Positions 7,798 to 16,194 of a stretch of 20,639 bases of DNA are shown in pieces; within the stretch, counting starts at the first letter, position 1; the number at the start of each line of letters is the position of its first letter. The stretch spans positions 1-20,639 of the forward strand of contig NZ_DIHC01000059.1 in the NCBI RefSeq assembly GCF_002419965.1, read 5' to 3'. Origin of the DNA: Pseudomonas sp. UBA5706 (GTDB lineage Bacteria; Pseudomonadota; Gammaproteobacteria; Pseudomonadales; Pseudomonadaceae). Both the position numbers and the translations under genes were made by a program. The notes under the pieces are model-generated. The model was not told the DNA's origin. It made no database searches and worked only from the letters and a program-made list of their open reading frames with translations.

Positions 7798-8811
7798 ATG
7801 TCGTTGCGCCGCGCTGTCACCTTGTTAACCGCTTTGCTTGTCGGTCTGCCGTTGTCCAGCGCAGCACTCGCCGCGCCGACGCACTATCCCTTGACCGTCG
7901 ATAACTGTGGCGTACCGCTGACGTTCACCCACGCGCCGTACAAGACCGTAACCATCGGCCAGGCCGCGACCGAAATGCTCTACGCGCTGGGCCTGAGCCA
8001 GCAGGTGATCGGCACTTCGCTGTGGTTCAACGACGTGCTGGCGCCCTTCAAAGCCGCCAACGACAGGATCGAACGCCTGGCCGATAACGCACCGAGCTTC
8101 GAGTCGGTGATTGCCAAGCGCCCGGATTTCGTCCCGGTGCAGTTTGAGTGGATGGTCGGCCCGCAGGGCGCAGTGGGTACCCGTCAGCAGTTTCACGACC
8201 TGAAAATCCCGACCTATATCCTGCCGTCCGATTGCGAAAGCAAGAACAACCTGGTCGGTGCCGACGGCACTCGCCTTGAAGCCTTCCGGATCGACTCCCT
8301 GTACAAAAGCATTGCCCAACTGGCGCAGATCTTCGACGTCGAGGGGCGTGGCGAGCATTTGATCAGCGGTTACAAGGCGCGGCTGGCCAAGGCCGTCGAA
8401 CGGGCAAAAATACATGATGCAAGCCAGGTCTCGGCAGTGTTCTGGTTCTCCAGCCCCGACATCAACGTCGACCCCTATGTGGCCGGACGCAAAGGCATCC
8501 CCAACTTCATGCTCGACACACTGGGTATTCACAACATCATCGCGTCGGATGAAGAATGGCCAACCGTAGGGTGGGAGACCATCGCCAAGGCCAACCCGAC
8601 GATACTGGTCATCGCACGCATGGATCGTCGTCGCTTCCCGGCAGACGATCACGAGAAGAAACTGGCCTTTCTCAAATCTGACCCGGTGACCCGCAACATG
8701 GAGGCCGTCAAAAACAACCGCATCGTGATCATGGACGCCAGTGCGATGGAATCCAGCGTGCGCCTGTTCGATGGCATCGAACAGCTGGCTGAGGCCATCG
8801 GCAACAAATGA
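7798..8811 (+). CDS. Periplasmic ABC binding protein, BtuF/FecB-like (B12-regulated)
   Basis: A 337-residue exported protein. A signal peptide (RR near the N-terminus, hydrophobic core, cleavage near ALA-AP at about residue 25) is followed by a TroA-like helical-backbone binding protein of the vitamin B12/ferric siderophore type. Visible pieces are the N-lobe segment VTIGQAATEMLYALG, the region LADNAPSFESVIAKRPDFV and the C-lobe segment WETIAKANPTILVIA. The ATG at 7798 is chosen because GGGAGAAG lies about 8 bases upstream; the longer open frame from 7609 overlaps the riboswitch. Its stop overlaps the permease start by 4 bases. Riboswitch control points to cobalamin, a cobinamide or a cobalt-linked ligand; metal-chelate use cannot be excluded from sequence. 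Confidence 0.85.
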   Translation: MSLRRAVTLLTALLVGLPLSSAALAAPTHYPLTVDNCGVPLTFTHAPYKTVTIGQAATEMLYALGLSQQVIGTSLWFNDVLAPFKAANDRIERLADNAPSFESVIAKRPDFVPVQFEWMVGPQGAVGTRQQFHDLKIPTYILPSDCESKNNLVGADGTRLEAFRIDSLYKSIAQLAQIFDVEGRGEHLISGYKARLAKAVERAKIHDASQVSAVFWFSSPDINVDPYVAGRKGIPNFMLDTLGIHNIIASDEEWPTVGWETIAKANPTILVIARMDRRRFPADDHEKKLAFLKSDPVTRNMEAVKNNRIVIMDASAMESSVRLFDGIEQLAEAIGNK

Positions 8812-9839
8812 AGCGGCTAAAATGGCCGGGGCATGTATTGCACGCTCTATGGATCAGCGCACTGCTGCTGATGGCGGTGCTCGCTGGCGTGGCCATCGGC
8901 GAGACGACCATCAGCCTGCCGGTGATTTTCCAGGTGTTGGCGAACAAACTATGGGCCGCAGGCCTGGCGGTGGACCCCATCGATGAGGGCATCGTCTGGA
9001 ATTACCGCCTGACCCGCGTCATCGTCGCGGCGGCCTGCGGTGCCGGATTGGCGATCTGCGGTGTGGTGCTGCAATCGCTGCTGCGCAACGCACTGGCCGA
9101 TCCCTACTTGCTGGGGATTTCTGCGGGAGCGTCCACCGGGGCGGTGCTGGTGGCCATCATCGGCCTGGGCGCCGGAGCCATTTCGCTGTCCGCCGGCGCA
9201 TTCGTCGGCGCCCTTGCAGCGTTTGCCATGGTCGCCCTGCTCGCCCGCTCATCGCGAGGACAGACCGCTGCCGGGCAGATCATTCTCGCCGGGATCGCCG
9301 GTTCGCAGCTGTTCAACGCGTTGACCTCGTTTCTGATCACCAAATCGGCCAGCGCCGAGCAGGCTCGGGGCATTATGTTCTGGCTGCTGGGCAATCTCAG
9401 CGGGGTGCGCTGGACCTCGGTCATGCTCTCGGTACCGGTGGTGATCGCAGGGCTGCTGGTGTGCCTATGGCATCGTCGGGCGCTGGACGCCTTCACCTTT
9501 GGCGCTGACTCGGCGGCTTCGCTGGGCATTGCGGTGCGACGGGTGCAAGCCATTCTGATCGCCACTGCGGCGCTGGTGACGGCCGTGATGGTATCGATCG
9601 TTGGTTCCATCGGTTTCGTCGGGCTGGTGATTCCCCATGCCGTGCGCATGATCGCCGGCGTGCGCCACGCGCGGGTCTTGCCGCTGAGTGCATTGAGCGG
9701 TGCGCTGTTCATGATTGCCGCCGACGTGCTCTCGCGCACGCTGATCAAGGGTCAGGTGCTGCCCATTGGCGTCATTACTGCGCTGGTCGGTGCCCCGGTG
9801 TTCGCCCTCATTCTGCTTCGAGGCAATCGCACCCGATGA
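8808..9839 (+). CDS. FecCD/BtuC-family ABC permease
   Basis: A 343-residue inner-membrane permease of the FecCD/BtuC family (usual length 320-350, about 10 helices). The segment NALADPYLLGISAGAS (about residues 90-105) is the family hallmark, and GSIGFVGLVIPHAVRMIAG (about 266-284) carries the cytoplasmic coupling helix that contacts the ATPase. It starts in an ATGA overlap with the binding-protein gene and ends in an ATGA overlap with the ATPase gene, so the three are translationally coupled. The complex would take a ligand handed over by the periplasmic protein into the cytoplasm. Outer-membrane entry needs a TonB-dependent receptor, none of which is in this window. Confidence 0.93.
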   Translation: MKRLKWPGHVLHALWISALLLMAVLAGVAIGETTISLPVIFQVLANKLWAAGLAVDPIDEGIVWNYRLTRVIVAAACGAGLAICGVVLQSLLRNALADPYLLGISAGASTGAVLVAIIGLGAGAISLSAGAFVGALAAFAMVALLARSSRGQTAAGQIILAGIAGSQLFNALTSFLITKSASAEQARGIMFWLLGNLSGVRWTSVMLSVPVVIAGLLVCLWHRRALDAFTFGADSAASLGIAVRRVQAILIATAALVTAVMVSIVGSIGFVGLVIPHAVRMIAGVRHARVLPLSALSGALFMIAADVLSRTLIKGQVLPIGVITALVGAPVFALILLRGNRTR

Positions 9840-10624
9840 ATGCGCGAACCGATCAGATCACCAGCGTGCTCAGCGCGGTCAACCTCAGTTACCGCGTCAA
9901 GGCCGCGCAGTTGCTCAACGATGTCAGCCTGGCGATCCGGCCCGGGGAAAATCTGGGCATCATCGGGCCCAACGGTTCCGGCAAATCGACCCTGTTGAAG
10001 CTGCTGTCCGGGCTGCTGGCCCCCAGTGCGGGCGATGTGTTGCTGCAGGGTCAGCGCCTGTCGAGCATTGCCCGCCGCGACATCGCGCAACGGCTGGCGG
10101 TGGTGGAACAGCATGCCGAAACCAGCGATTCAATCAGCTTGCTGCAAGCCGTAGAGCTGGGCCGCACACCCTGGCTGTCCGCGTTGGCGCCCTGGAGTGA
10201 GGAAGACACGCGCATCGTCAACCAGGCTATTAGCGACGTAAACCTGCAAGCACTGCGCGAGCGCGCCTGGCACACCCTGTCAGGCGGTGAACGGCAACGC
10301 GCTCACATTGCCCGCGCGCTGGCTCAGAAGCCGCAGATTCTGCTGCTGGACGAGCCCACCAATCATCTTGATATCCAGCAGCAGCTATCGATTCTGACAC
10401 TCGTGCATCGGTTGCCTGTGACGACCGTGATTGCGCTTCACGACCTCAACCAGGCATTGGCTTGCGACCGTCTGGCGGTCATGGATCAGGGGCGATTGGT
10501 GGCGCTGGGCTCGCCACGGGAGGTGCTGACGCCTGAGCGACTGAGCGAGACGTTCGGTGTTCTAGGACATTGGCTGACGGACCCGTTCGATGGTACGCAG
10601 ATCCTGAGGTTGCGCACACGCTGA
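9836..10624 (+). CDS. FecE/BtuD-family ABC ATPase
   Basis: A 262-residue ATP-binding subunit. Motifs: Walker A GPNGSGKST (44-52), Q-loop Gln92 in VVEQH, signature LSGGE (148-152), Walker B LLLDEP (169-174) and the H-loop His202 in ALHDL. The length and C-terminal tail fit the vitamin B12/iron-chelate importer class. The start overlaps the permease stop by 4 bases. No clear terminator follows. The 201-base gap to the chemoreceptor has no other gene; an in-frame upward extension of the chemoreceptor frame there is not convincing. Confidence 0.95.
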   Translation: MNARTDQITSVLSAVNLSYRVKAAQLLNDVSLAIRPGENLGIIGPNGSGKSTLLKLLSGLLAPSAGDVLLQGQRLSSIARRDIAQRLAVVEQHAETSDSISLLQAVELGRTPWLSALAPWSEEDTRIVNQAISDVNLQALRERAWHTLSGGERQRAHIARALAQKPQILLLDEPTNHLDIQQQLSILTLVHRLPVTTVIALHDLNQALACDRLAVMDQGRLVALGSPREVLTPERLSETFGVLGHWLTDPFDGTQILRLRTR

Positions 10625-10825
10625 TCCAGCGCCGGCGGCGGGCACGAGCATGCAGTAAACGCCCGGTTTTGCTTGCAGTACCTTGCTTGGACAGGCTCAA
10701 GAAATCCTTCTGCCTGCCGAGTACGGTATACCATCAGACGCTTTTGCATCCCTCGCATTGCCCTGATCGATTTTGCCATCGGCGAAATCCCACGCGTGAC
10801 TTACAAAAACGAATCAGGAGCGCCA

Positions 10826-12772
10826 ATGAACATCAAACAAAAACTGACCGGGGCCTTCGCGATCATCGCTTGCCTGCCTATCATCCTGGTCGCCGCGCTG
10901 GTCATCATTAACCTGCGCAACGATGCCGAGAGCAGCTTCGTCGACAGCAGTGGCCGGGAAATACGCCAGGTCAGCAATGCGATGCAGCTGTTCTTCGAAG
11001 GCATCAGCCAGAACGTCGACTACCTGGCCGCCCATCCGCTGGTCACCGGTGCCGGGGAAGGCGTGAAAAGCTACATGACGGCCCAGGCTCCGGATATTCC
11101 ACAGTCCGATGTCGATAAACAACTGTTCGATTTCTTCGCCAGCATCGCCAAGAGTCATCCGGCGTACTCTTACGTGTCCTATGGGCTGGCGAACGGCAGT
11201 TATGCGTTCTGGCCCGGCGACCCGAAAATGGCCAGCTACGATCCTCGCCAGCGCCCCTGGTACAAGACCGCCCAAGCCAACCCCGGCAAGACCCTGCGCA
11301 CCGAAGCCTATTACTGGGCCGGTGACGACGCGGTGCTGGTCAGCACGGTGCGCGCCGTCAACAACGCACTGGGCAACGCCGGTGGCGTGGTCAATATCGA
11401 CGTTTCCCTCAAGCAGCTGACAGCGATCGTCAAGCAGATCAAGCTCGGTGAAAGCGGCTATCTGATGTTGATCCAGAACAACGGCACGGTGCTGGTCGAC
11501 CCCAAACAGCCCGAGCACAACTTCAAGACACTCGCCGAGCTGGGCGATGGTTTCAGTGACCTGGCAAAAGCCGGAGCCGGGCTGATCAAAGTCAATATCA
11601 ATGGCGAGCATTTCATGGCCAACGTGTTCCCTTCCGATCAACTGGGCTGGAGCTTCATCGGCTTGATCAAGCAGGATGAAGTCATGAGCTCGGCGACACG
11701 ACTGACCTGGCTGATCGGGATCATCGCAGCCGTATTGGCGGTGGTCTTCGCCATCCTCGGCGCCAGCTTTGCCACGCTGATCGTGCGTCCGATTCGCAGC
11801 GTCGCCAGCGGCCTGGAGGGCATCGCCCAGGGTGAAGGCGACCTGACCAAAAGCCTGTCCATACGTGGCAAGGATGAAACCGCGCAACTGGCGAACTGGT
11901 TCAATCAGTTCCTGACGGCCATTCGCGGGCTGATTCAGCACATCAGCCAGTCCGCCACCCGGATTCTCGACAGCTCCGCCAACTCAACCCGCGTCTCCAG
12001 CGATATGGCTGAAGCGGCAGGACGTCAGCGTGAGGCGGTGGACATGGTCTCCACGGCATTCCATGAAATGGTCGCCACTGCCAATGAAGTCGCACGCTCC
12101 TGCAGTCAAGCCGCAGAATCGGCGGACAGCGGTCAGCGCCAGGCCCGTGAAGGTCAGCGTCAAATTGACGATGCGGTCAACAGCGTCGACCAGTTGAGCG
12201 CCGAACTCTCCCGTTCGGCCAATGACATGACGCAGCTGGAAAAAGACAGCAACGGCATACAGTCGATTCTTAACACCATTCGCTCGATCGCCGAGCAGAC
12301 CAACCTGCTGGCGCTCAACGCAGCCATCGAAGCCGCTCGCGCCGGTGAACAGGGTCGTGGCTTTGCAGTGGTGGCCGACGAAGTGCGGGCGCTGGCCAAG
12401 CGCACCTCGGACTCGACTGCGGAAATCGACGCGCTGCTGGGCAATCTGGCACGCCGCACCGCCTCGGTCGCGCAGCAGATGCACGCAAGCCTGGACGTGT
12501 CGCAGCAATCGGTTGCCAAGATCGGGCAAGCACGCAGCAGCTTCGGGCAGATACGCGAGTCGGTCGACGTGATCCGCGACATGAACACCCAGATCGCCAC
12601 GGCCGCCGAAGAGCAACATCAGGTCGCCGAAGACATCAATCGTCACATCAACCAGATACACGGCGACGCGCAGCGGGTGGCGGATCTGGCGGATTCGGCA
12701 CGCGGGGACGCACAGAACCTGGCGACCCTTTCCAACGAACTGGACGGGCTGGTACGCCGATTCAAGACTTGA
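10826..12772 (+). CDS. Methyl-accepting chemotaxis protein with dCache sensor
   Basis: A 648-residue chemoreceptor. Transmembrane helix 1 spans about residues 9-30, a periplasmic dCache domain about 33-285, helix 2 about 292-318, and HAMP about 318-370. The cytoplasmic signalling domain has its conserved tip at EQTNLLALNAAIEAARAGEQ (about 489-508) and ends LDGLVRRFKT. No CheR-binding pentapeptide is present. Sensor residues Tyr138, Arg143, Trp145, Tyr146, Tyr162 and Asp192 match the amino-acid-binding signature known from PctA-type dCache receptors (Y-x4-R-x-W-Y...Y...D), so an amino acid or related amine is the likely ligand. The ATG at 10826 lies 5 bases after CAGGAG. It is convergent with hrpV and marks the junction between flank and T3SS block. 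Confidence 0.93.
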   Translation: MNIKQKLTGAFAIIACLPIILVAALVIINLRNDAESSFVDSSGREIRQVSNAMQLFFEGISQNVDYLAAHPLVTGAGEGVKSYMTAQAPDIPQSDVDKQLFDFFASIAKSHPAYSYVSYGLANGSYAFWPGDPKMASYDPRQRPWYKTAQANPGKTLRTEAYYWAGDDAVLVSTVRAVNNALGNAGGVVNIDVSLKQLTAIVKQIKLGESGYLMLIQNNGTVLVDPKQPEHNFKTLAELGDGFSDLAKAGAGLIKVNINGEHFMANVFPSDQLGWSFIGLIKQDEVMSSATRLTWLIGIIAAVLAVVFAILGASFATLIVRPIRSVASGLEGIAQGEGDLTKSLSIRGKDETAQLANWFNQFLTAIRGLIQHISQSATRILDSSANSTRVSSDMAEAAGRQREAVDMVSTAFHEMVATANEVARSCSQAAESADSGQRQAREGQRQIDDAVNSVDQLSAELSRSANDMTQLEKDSNGIQSILNTIRSIAEQTNLLALNAAIEAARAGEQGRGFAVVADEVRALAKRTSDSTAEIDALLGNLARRTASVAQQMHASLDVSQQSVAKIGQARSSFGQIRESVDVIRDMNTQIATAAEEQHQVAEDINRHINQIHGDAQRVADLADSARGDAQNLATLSNELDGLVRRFKT

Positions 12773-12778
12773 TTCCGG

Positions 12779-12814
12779 CCTCGCGGGGCGTACGCCTGTT
12801 CACCCCGCGCGAGG
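12779..12814. terminator. GC-rich hairpin between convergent chemoreceptor and hrpV
   Basis: CCTCGCGGGG (12779-12788) can pair with CCCCGCGCGAGG (12803-12814), with a two-base bulge and a 14-base loop. It sits just after the chemoreceptor stop and 34 bases beyond the hrpV stop, the expected place for a shared terminator. No T-tract follows on either strand, so intrinsic termination is uncertain. Confidence 0.45.
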
Positions 12815-12847
12815 CTCACAGGCCAGCCGCACGTCAGGTGACCGCGC

Positions 12848-13207
12848 TCATTGCCCCACGTCACTCAAATGATCCAGCCCCGCCAGCATCAGCTCGTGCT
12901 GGCGGATGCTGTCCAGGCTGGTCGCGGATTCAGCAGCGCCCGGCACCGCATGCCAGACCACGAAGTCGCGCTGCACATCCAGAAAGAGGAAATAGTCGTT
13001 GAACATTTCCACCTGGGAAAACCGACGCTCCAGCGCGTCACGCAATTGCTCGGGCCGCAGCGCGCGGCCTTCGATGTGCAGGGCAATGCCCCAGTCGCGG
13101 TGTTCGCGTCGGCTGACGAAGGCCACCCCCGTCGCCACCGGCCAGATGGCCGCGCGTTCGGCCGCGACATGCGCATAGAACGCTGCTTTTTCCGATACCC
13201 GAATCAT
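12848..13207 (-). CDS. hrpV: HrpV, negative regulator of the Hrp T3SS
   Basis: A 119-residue cytoplasmic protein starting MIRVSEKAAFYAHV, with the segments HRDWGIALHIEGRALRPEQL (about 36-55) and MFNDYFLFLDVQRDFVVWH (about 68-86). Its place as last gene after hrcC and hrpT matches P. syringae HrpV. Known role there: it binds the enhancer-binding protein HrpS and blocks activation of hrpL, and HrpG relieves this. The ATG at 13207 is chosen because AAGGA (13214-13218) lies 6 bases upstream; a TTG at 13213 would give a 4-base overlap with hrpT. It is unusual that hrcU does not follow on the opposite strand: the neighbour is a chemoreceptor. Confidence 0.87.
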   Translation of the reverse strand: MIRVSEKAAFYAHVAAERAAIWPVATGVAFVSRREHRDWGIALHIEGRALRPEQLRDALERRFSQVEMFNDYFLFLDVQRDFVVWHAVPGAAESATSLDSIRQHELMLAGLDHLSDVGQ

Positions 13208-13209
13208 GC

Positions 13210-13416
13210 TCAATCCTTAAGTGGCACAACGGTAAAATCCAGCTCATGATCACGCTCGTCGAGCCCCTGGCGCATGTCTTGCGGCCACCAGATCACCAGC
13301 TCGCGATCATTGGAATCCGGGCGTTTGTAAGCGTACCCCGCGCAACCTGAGCGGCTCGCGCAGCCGCCCAGCGTGGCGAACAGTACAAGCAAAATGACGT
13401 ACACGCGTGCGTTCAT
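13210..13416 (-). CDS. hrpT: HrpT, outer-membrane lipoprotein (secretin pilotin-like)
   Basis: A 68-residue lipoprotein. The signal peptide MNARVYVILLVLFATLGGC ends in the lipobox LGGC, with Cys19 as the lipid-modified residue. The mature part is short (ASRSGCAGYAYKRP near its start) and contains ELVIWWPQDMRQGLDERD. Position and size match P. syringae HrpT, thought to help the secretin HrcC reach or assemble in the outer membrane. Its ATG overlaps the hrcC stop as ATGA, with AAGGGGG about 7 bases upstream. All features seen are as expected. Confidence 0.87.
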   Translation of the reverse strand: MNARVYVILLVLFATLGGCASRSGCAGYAYKRPDSNDRELVIWWPQDMRQGLDERDHELDFTVVPLKD

Positions 13417-15518
13417 CGTGTTGCCCCCTTGAGCAGCGAAGGTCGGTTCTGTTTGGCTTTGGTCGAAACCTGCGGTTGGCGCACGGCGATGTAGATCTCG
13501 CTCTCAGCGCCCGGTTGCAGCCACGCATGGGGCCAGGCGCTGACACCCATCACCCAGCGTCCGCCACAACGGCTCTCGTCGATTCGCACCGGCTTGCCCG
13601 TGGTATTGCGCGCCACTACGACCGCGATGCCCCAATCCTTCTTCGAAAACCATTGCGAGCGCTGCCGGTCCAGCACCAGCCCTTCGCCCGGATCGCACAG
13701 GCTGTCAGCCTCGAACGGCAAGGTCTCGCCACTGTTGAACCCCACCGGTGCCACGCCGTCGAGCAGTTGGGTGAAGGCGCTTTGCACATCGCCACGGGTC
13801 GGCTCCTCACCGCCATCGCGGCGCTGGCCGATGCGCTTCATCTGGTCGTCCACGTCGTGAGGGTTGCTGATCTCCACGTAGCGCGACGGGTTGACCTGAT
13901 CACCGATCAGCCTCGGGGTGAGGATGAACAGCCGCTCACGCTGGTTCAACTCGCGACTGCGATTCTGGAACAGCAGCTTGCCGATCACCGGAATGTCTCC
14001 CAGCAGCGGGATCTTGTTGACCTTGTCGGTGGTTTCCAGCCCGTGGAAACCGCCGATCACCAGCGAGCCATGTTCGGCGATCACCGCCTGGGTGCTGACG
14101 TTGCCCTTGCGCACCGCTGGCTGGTTTTCGTTGATGTTCGAAGTGTCGATCTGGCCGTCTTCGATGTCGACGATCAGTTGCACCTGGGACTTGCCGCCCT
14201 TATCCAGCGAGCGCGGGATCACCTGAAGGCTGGTACCCGCCGTGATGGGTTGAATGTCCGCCACACGCTCGGACGTTGCCGTGAGAAATTCGGTACGGCT
14301 GAAATCGATCACCGCAGGCTGGTTTTCCAGGGTCAGGATCGACGGGTTGCCGATTACCGACGCTGCACCGTTGCCTTCCAGCGCATGCAGGTCGGCGGAA
14401 AACTTTCCCGCGTCCTGAATAAACAGCGTCGAGCTGGTGCCTTGCTGAAACAGGTTGGCGCCGCCACTGACGCTGCCCGCGTTGAAATTCCAGCGGCTGG
14501 ACAATTGCGCCAGCTCGTTGCGGTCGATATCCAGAATCACGGCATCGATTTCGATCAGGTTGCGCGGCGTATCCAGTTCCTTGACCAGCTTCTCGTACAT
14601 GGCCCTGCGCTTGGGCAGGTCATAAATCAACACGGCGTTGTTACGCACGTCAGCACTGACCCGGATTTTCGAGCGCCCGCCGGTGCTGTCACGAGCGCCT
14701 GCCCCGCGCTTTGCGCCGCTACCCAGCACTCGATCCAGGCCCTGTTCCAGCGCGCCGGTGTCGAAGCCGCCGCCTTCGAGACCACCGTAGTTCAGCGCAG
14801 AGGAATTATTGCCAGACATGCCGTTGGCAGTACTGCCCTGCCCCTGCACCAGATTCACGCCGTTGATCGACTCGCCACGGGAGCGGCTTTCCAGCAGTTC
14901 CTGCAAAATGCTCGCCACGCCGGCCACGGTCAGTTGCTGATCGCGGTAGCGGATGGTGCGGTCGGCGGCGTTAGCGTATTTGAGCGGCAAGACCACGACG
15001 TCCTGCTTCTCGGCCTTCTCAGGCGCTTCGACCTTTTTGCTGTAGCTGCGAACGAAGTCGACATACTTGGCAGGGCCTCGGACCAGTACCACGCCCTCAT
15101 CGGGCAGCGCGCCCCAGCCGAAGCGCTTGTCCAGCAGGCCGACGTCCGACAGCGCCTGCTGCAGGTCATCCACCGCTTCCGGGGACACTTCGATGCGCGC
15201 CGAGGTCTGTTCGCTGGTGGGGCTGATGTACAGGGTTTCGTTGTAGACGAACCACTGAAAGTGGTGCTCCTGCCCCAGCCGGTCGAGGAATTCCTGCGGG
15301 TTCTGCGCCCGAATACGGCCGTCGAGCGTGCCCTGAATCGGCGCCATGTCCAGGCCGATGCCGAATTCCTTGGCGAAATCCTGAAGCGCAGTGGCAAGAT
15401 CGGTCTGCCGCGCATCATAGGCATAAGCCGTGTGTTTCCAGGCATCGGGCACCGCCGCCAGCGTGGGCGTGGCGACTCCGATCATCAGCAGAGGCAACCA
15501 CATAAAGGCCTTGCGCAT
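13413..15518 (-). CDS. hrcC: HrcC, T3SS outer-membrane secretin
   Basis: A 701-residue secretin (SctC), the usual length. A signal peptide (MRKAFMWLPLLMIGV...TLA-AVP) is followed by periplasmic N-domains (about 25-330), with a Gly/Ser-rich linker at about 225-282. The secretin pore domain (about 385-540) holds the hallmark KIPLLGDIPVIGKLLF (502-517) and ERLFILTPRLI (528-538). A C-terminal extension of about 160 residues is rich in Trp/Gly segments and has two Cys (608 and 651), possibly a disulphide. It forms the ring through which the HrpA pilus passes. It starts one base after the hrpG stop, with GGGAG upstream. A stop-free frame of 712 codons on the opposite strand is a GC-rich shadow. Confidence 0.96.
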   Translation of the reverse strand: MRKAFMWLPLLMIGVATPTLAAVPDAWKHTAYAYDARQTDLATALQDFAKEFGIGLDMAPIQGTLDGRIRAQNPQEFLDRLGQEHHFQWFVYNETLYISPTSEQTSARIEVSPEAVDDLQQALSDVGLLDKRFGWGALPDEGVVLVRGPAKYVDFVRSYSKKVEAPEKAEKQDVVVLPLKYANAADRTIRYRDQQLTVAGVASILQELLESRSRGESINGVNLVQGQGSTANGMSGNNSSALNYGGLEGGGFDTGALEQGLDRVLGSGAKRGAGARDSTGGRSKIRVSADVRNNAVLIYDLPKRRAMYEKLVKELDTPRNLIEIDAVILDIDRNELAQLSSRWNFNAGSVSGGANLFQQGTSSTLFIQDAGKFSADLHALEGNGAASVIGNPSILTLENQPAVIDFSRTEFLTATSERVADIQPITAGTSLQVIPRSLDKGGKSQVQLIVDIEDGQIDTSNINENQPAVRKGNVSTQAVIAEHGSLVIGGFHGLETTDKVNKIPLLGDIPVIGKLLFQNRSRELNQRERLFILTPRLIGDQVNPSRYVEISNPHDVDDQMKRIGQRRDGGEEPTRGDVQSAFTQLLDGVAPVGFNSGETLPFEADSLCDPGEGLVLDRQRSQWFSKKDWGIAVVVARNTTGKPVRIDESRCGGRWVMGVSAWPHAWLQPGAESEIYIAVRQPQVSTKAKQNRPSLLKGATR

Positions 15519-15519
15519 T

Positions 15520-15951
15520 TCACACTCCCGGTTGCCAGGTTTTGAGGGTTGCGCGGGGCGACGAGGAAGCCGCGGCGTGGCGCATGGAGGTTTGCATCAG
15601 GCTGAGCATCGCGGCGCGTTGATTGGCCAATTGCTCCAGCCGATCGAGCAGGTCAAGCTGGCTGCACGGGTTCGCCAGCCAACTGATCAGCACCACGCAG
15701 CGACTGCCCGGATCGATCGCCAGGGCGCCGGAGCAGGCACACGCTACGCTCGCGCCGCCCTGCCCGAGCAACGCCTCGAGGCGCTGCGGATCGCTGCCGT
15801 CATAGGGGTCAAGCACATCAAGGCTGATGCGTACGCCGTTTGCGAGCACCGTCAGTTGCGCGTTGGCATCGTCGATCCAGCAATCGAGCGGCGTGAGCGG
15901 ACGCTGCTCACACCACTGCGCGAGGATCGCGTTGAATTCACTGAATTCCAT
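15520..15951 (-). CDS. hrpG: HrpG, T3SS chaperone-like regulator
   Basis: A 143-residue acidic soluble protein starting MEFSEFNAILAQWCEQ, between hrpF and hrcC as in P. syringae. The N-terminal half resembles small class I-type T3SS chaperones (residues about 1-110). The C-terminus (residues about 110-143) is basic and Ser/Ala-rich. Known role in P. syringae: HrpG binds HrpV and frees HrpS, lifting repression of hrpL. The start overlaps the hrpF stop by 14 bases and has no strong ribosome binding site, suggesting coupled translation. The assignment rests mainly on gene order and length. Confidence 0.85.
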   Translation of the reverse strand: MEFSEFNAILAQWCEQRPLTPLDCWIDDANAQLTVLANGVRISLDVLDPYDGSDPQRLEALLGQGGASVACACSGALAIDPGSRCVVLISWLANPCSQLDLLDRLEQLANQRAAMLSLMQTSMRHAAASSSPRATLKTWQPGV

Positions 15952-16162
15952 CGATGATCGCTTTGGTAATGCCGTGTTTGGCGCGCAATCCTTCGTTGAG
16001 GATCATGTTGGCGATGTTGGTCTGCTGCGAGGCATCGTTGAATGCCTGAAGGTCTTCCATGGTGCCGCTTTCCGAGGCGGTTTCGGCGGCGTCGTCCATG
16101 TCGTTCTGGGCTCGGCTGTAGGTGTGATCGAGATGGTTCTGCAGGGATTTGAAACTGATCAT
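15938..16162 (-). CDS. hrpF: HrpF, small T3SS protein
   Basis: A 74-residue, largely helical acidic protein, first gene of the hrpC operon. It contains NHLDHTYSRAQNDMDDAAE near the N-terminus and ends KHGITKAIIDGIQ, in the size range of P. syringae HrpF, a small T3SS component needed for pilus function. The ATG at 16162 is chosen because GGAG (16172-16175) lies 9 bases upstream. The in-frame ATG at 16180 would start almost at the predicted transcription start of the hrp-box promoter and has only a distant AGGGG. Confidence 0.82.
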   Translation of the reverse strand: MISFKSLQNHLDHTYSRAQNDMDDAAETASESGTMEDLQAFNDASQQTNIANMILNEGLRAKHGITKAIIDGIQ

Positions 16163-16194
16163 CGATGGCGACTCCAACATGAGGGTTCATCCCC

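Noticed and set aside
10814..11941. 375-codon minus-strand frame inside the chemoreceptor gene
   Set aside because: The plus-strand frame encodes dCache, HAMP and signalling domains. The minus frame has no ribosome site or family resemblance.
13407..15545. 712-codon open frame on the plus strand, opposite hrcC
   Set aside because: It mirrors hrcC over almost its full length. hrcC has clear secretin motifs, and the antisense product has no recognisable domain and low-complexity His/Gln/Arg-rich composition typical of GC-rich shadow frames.
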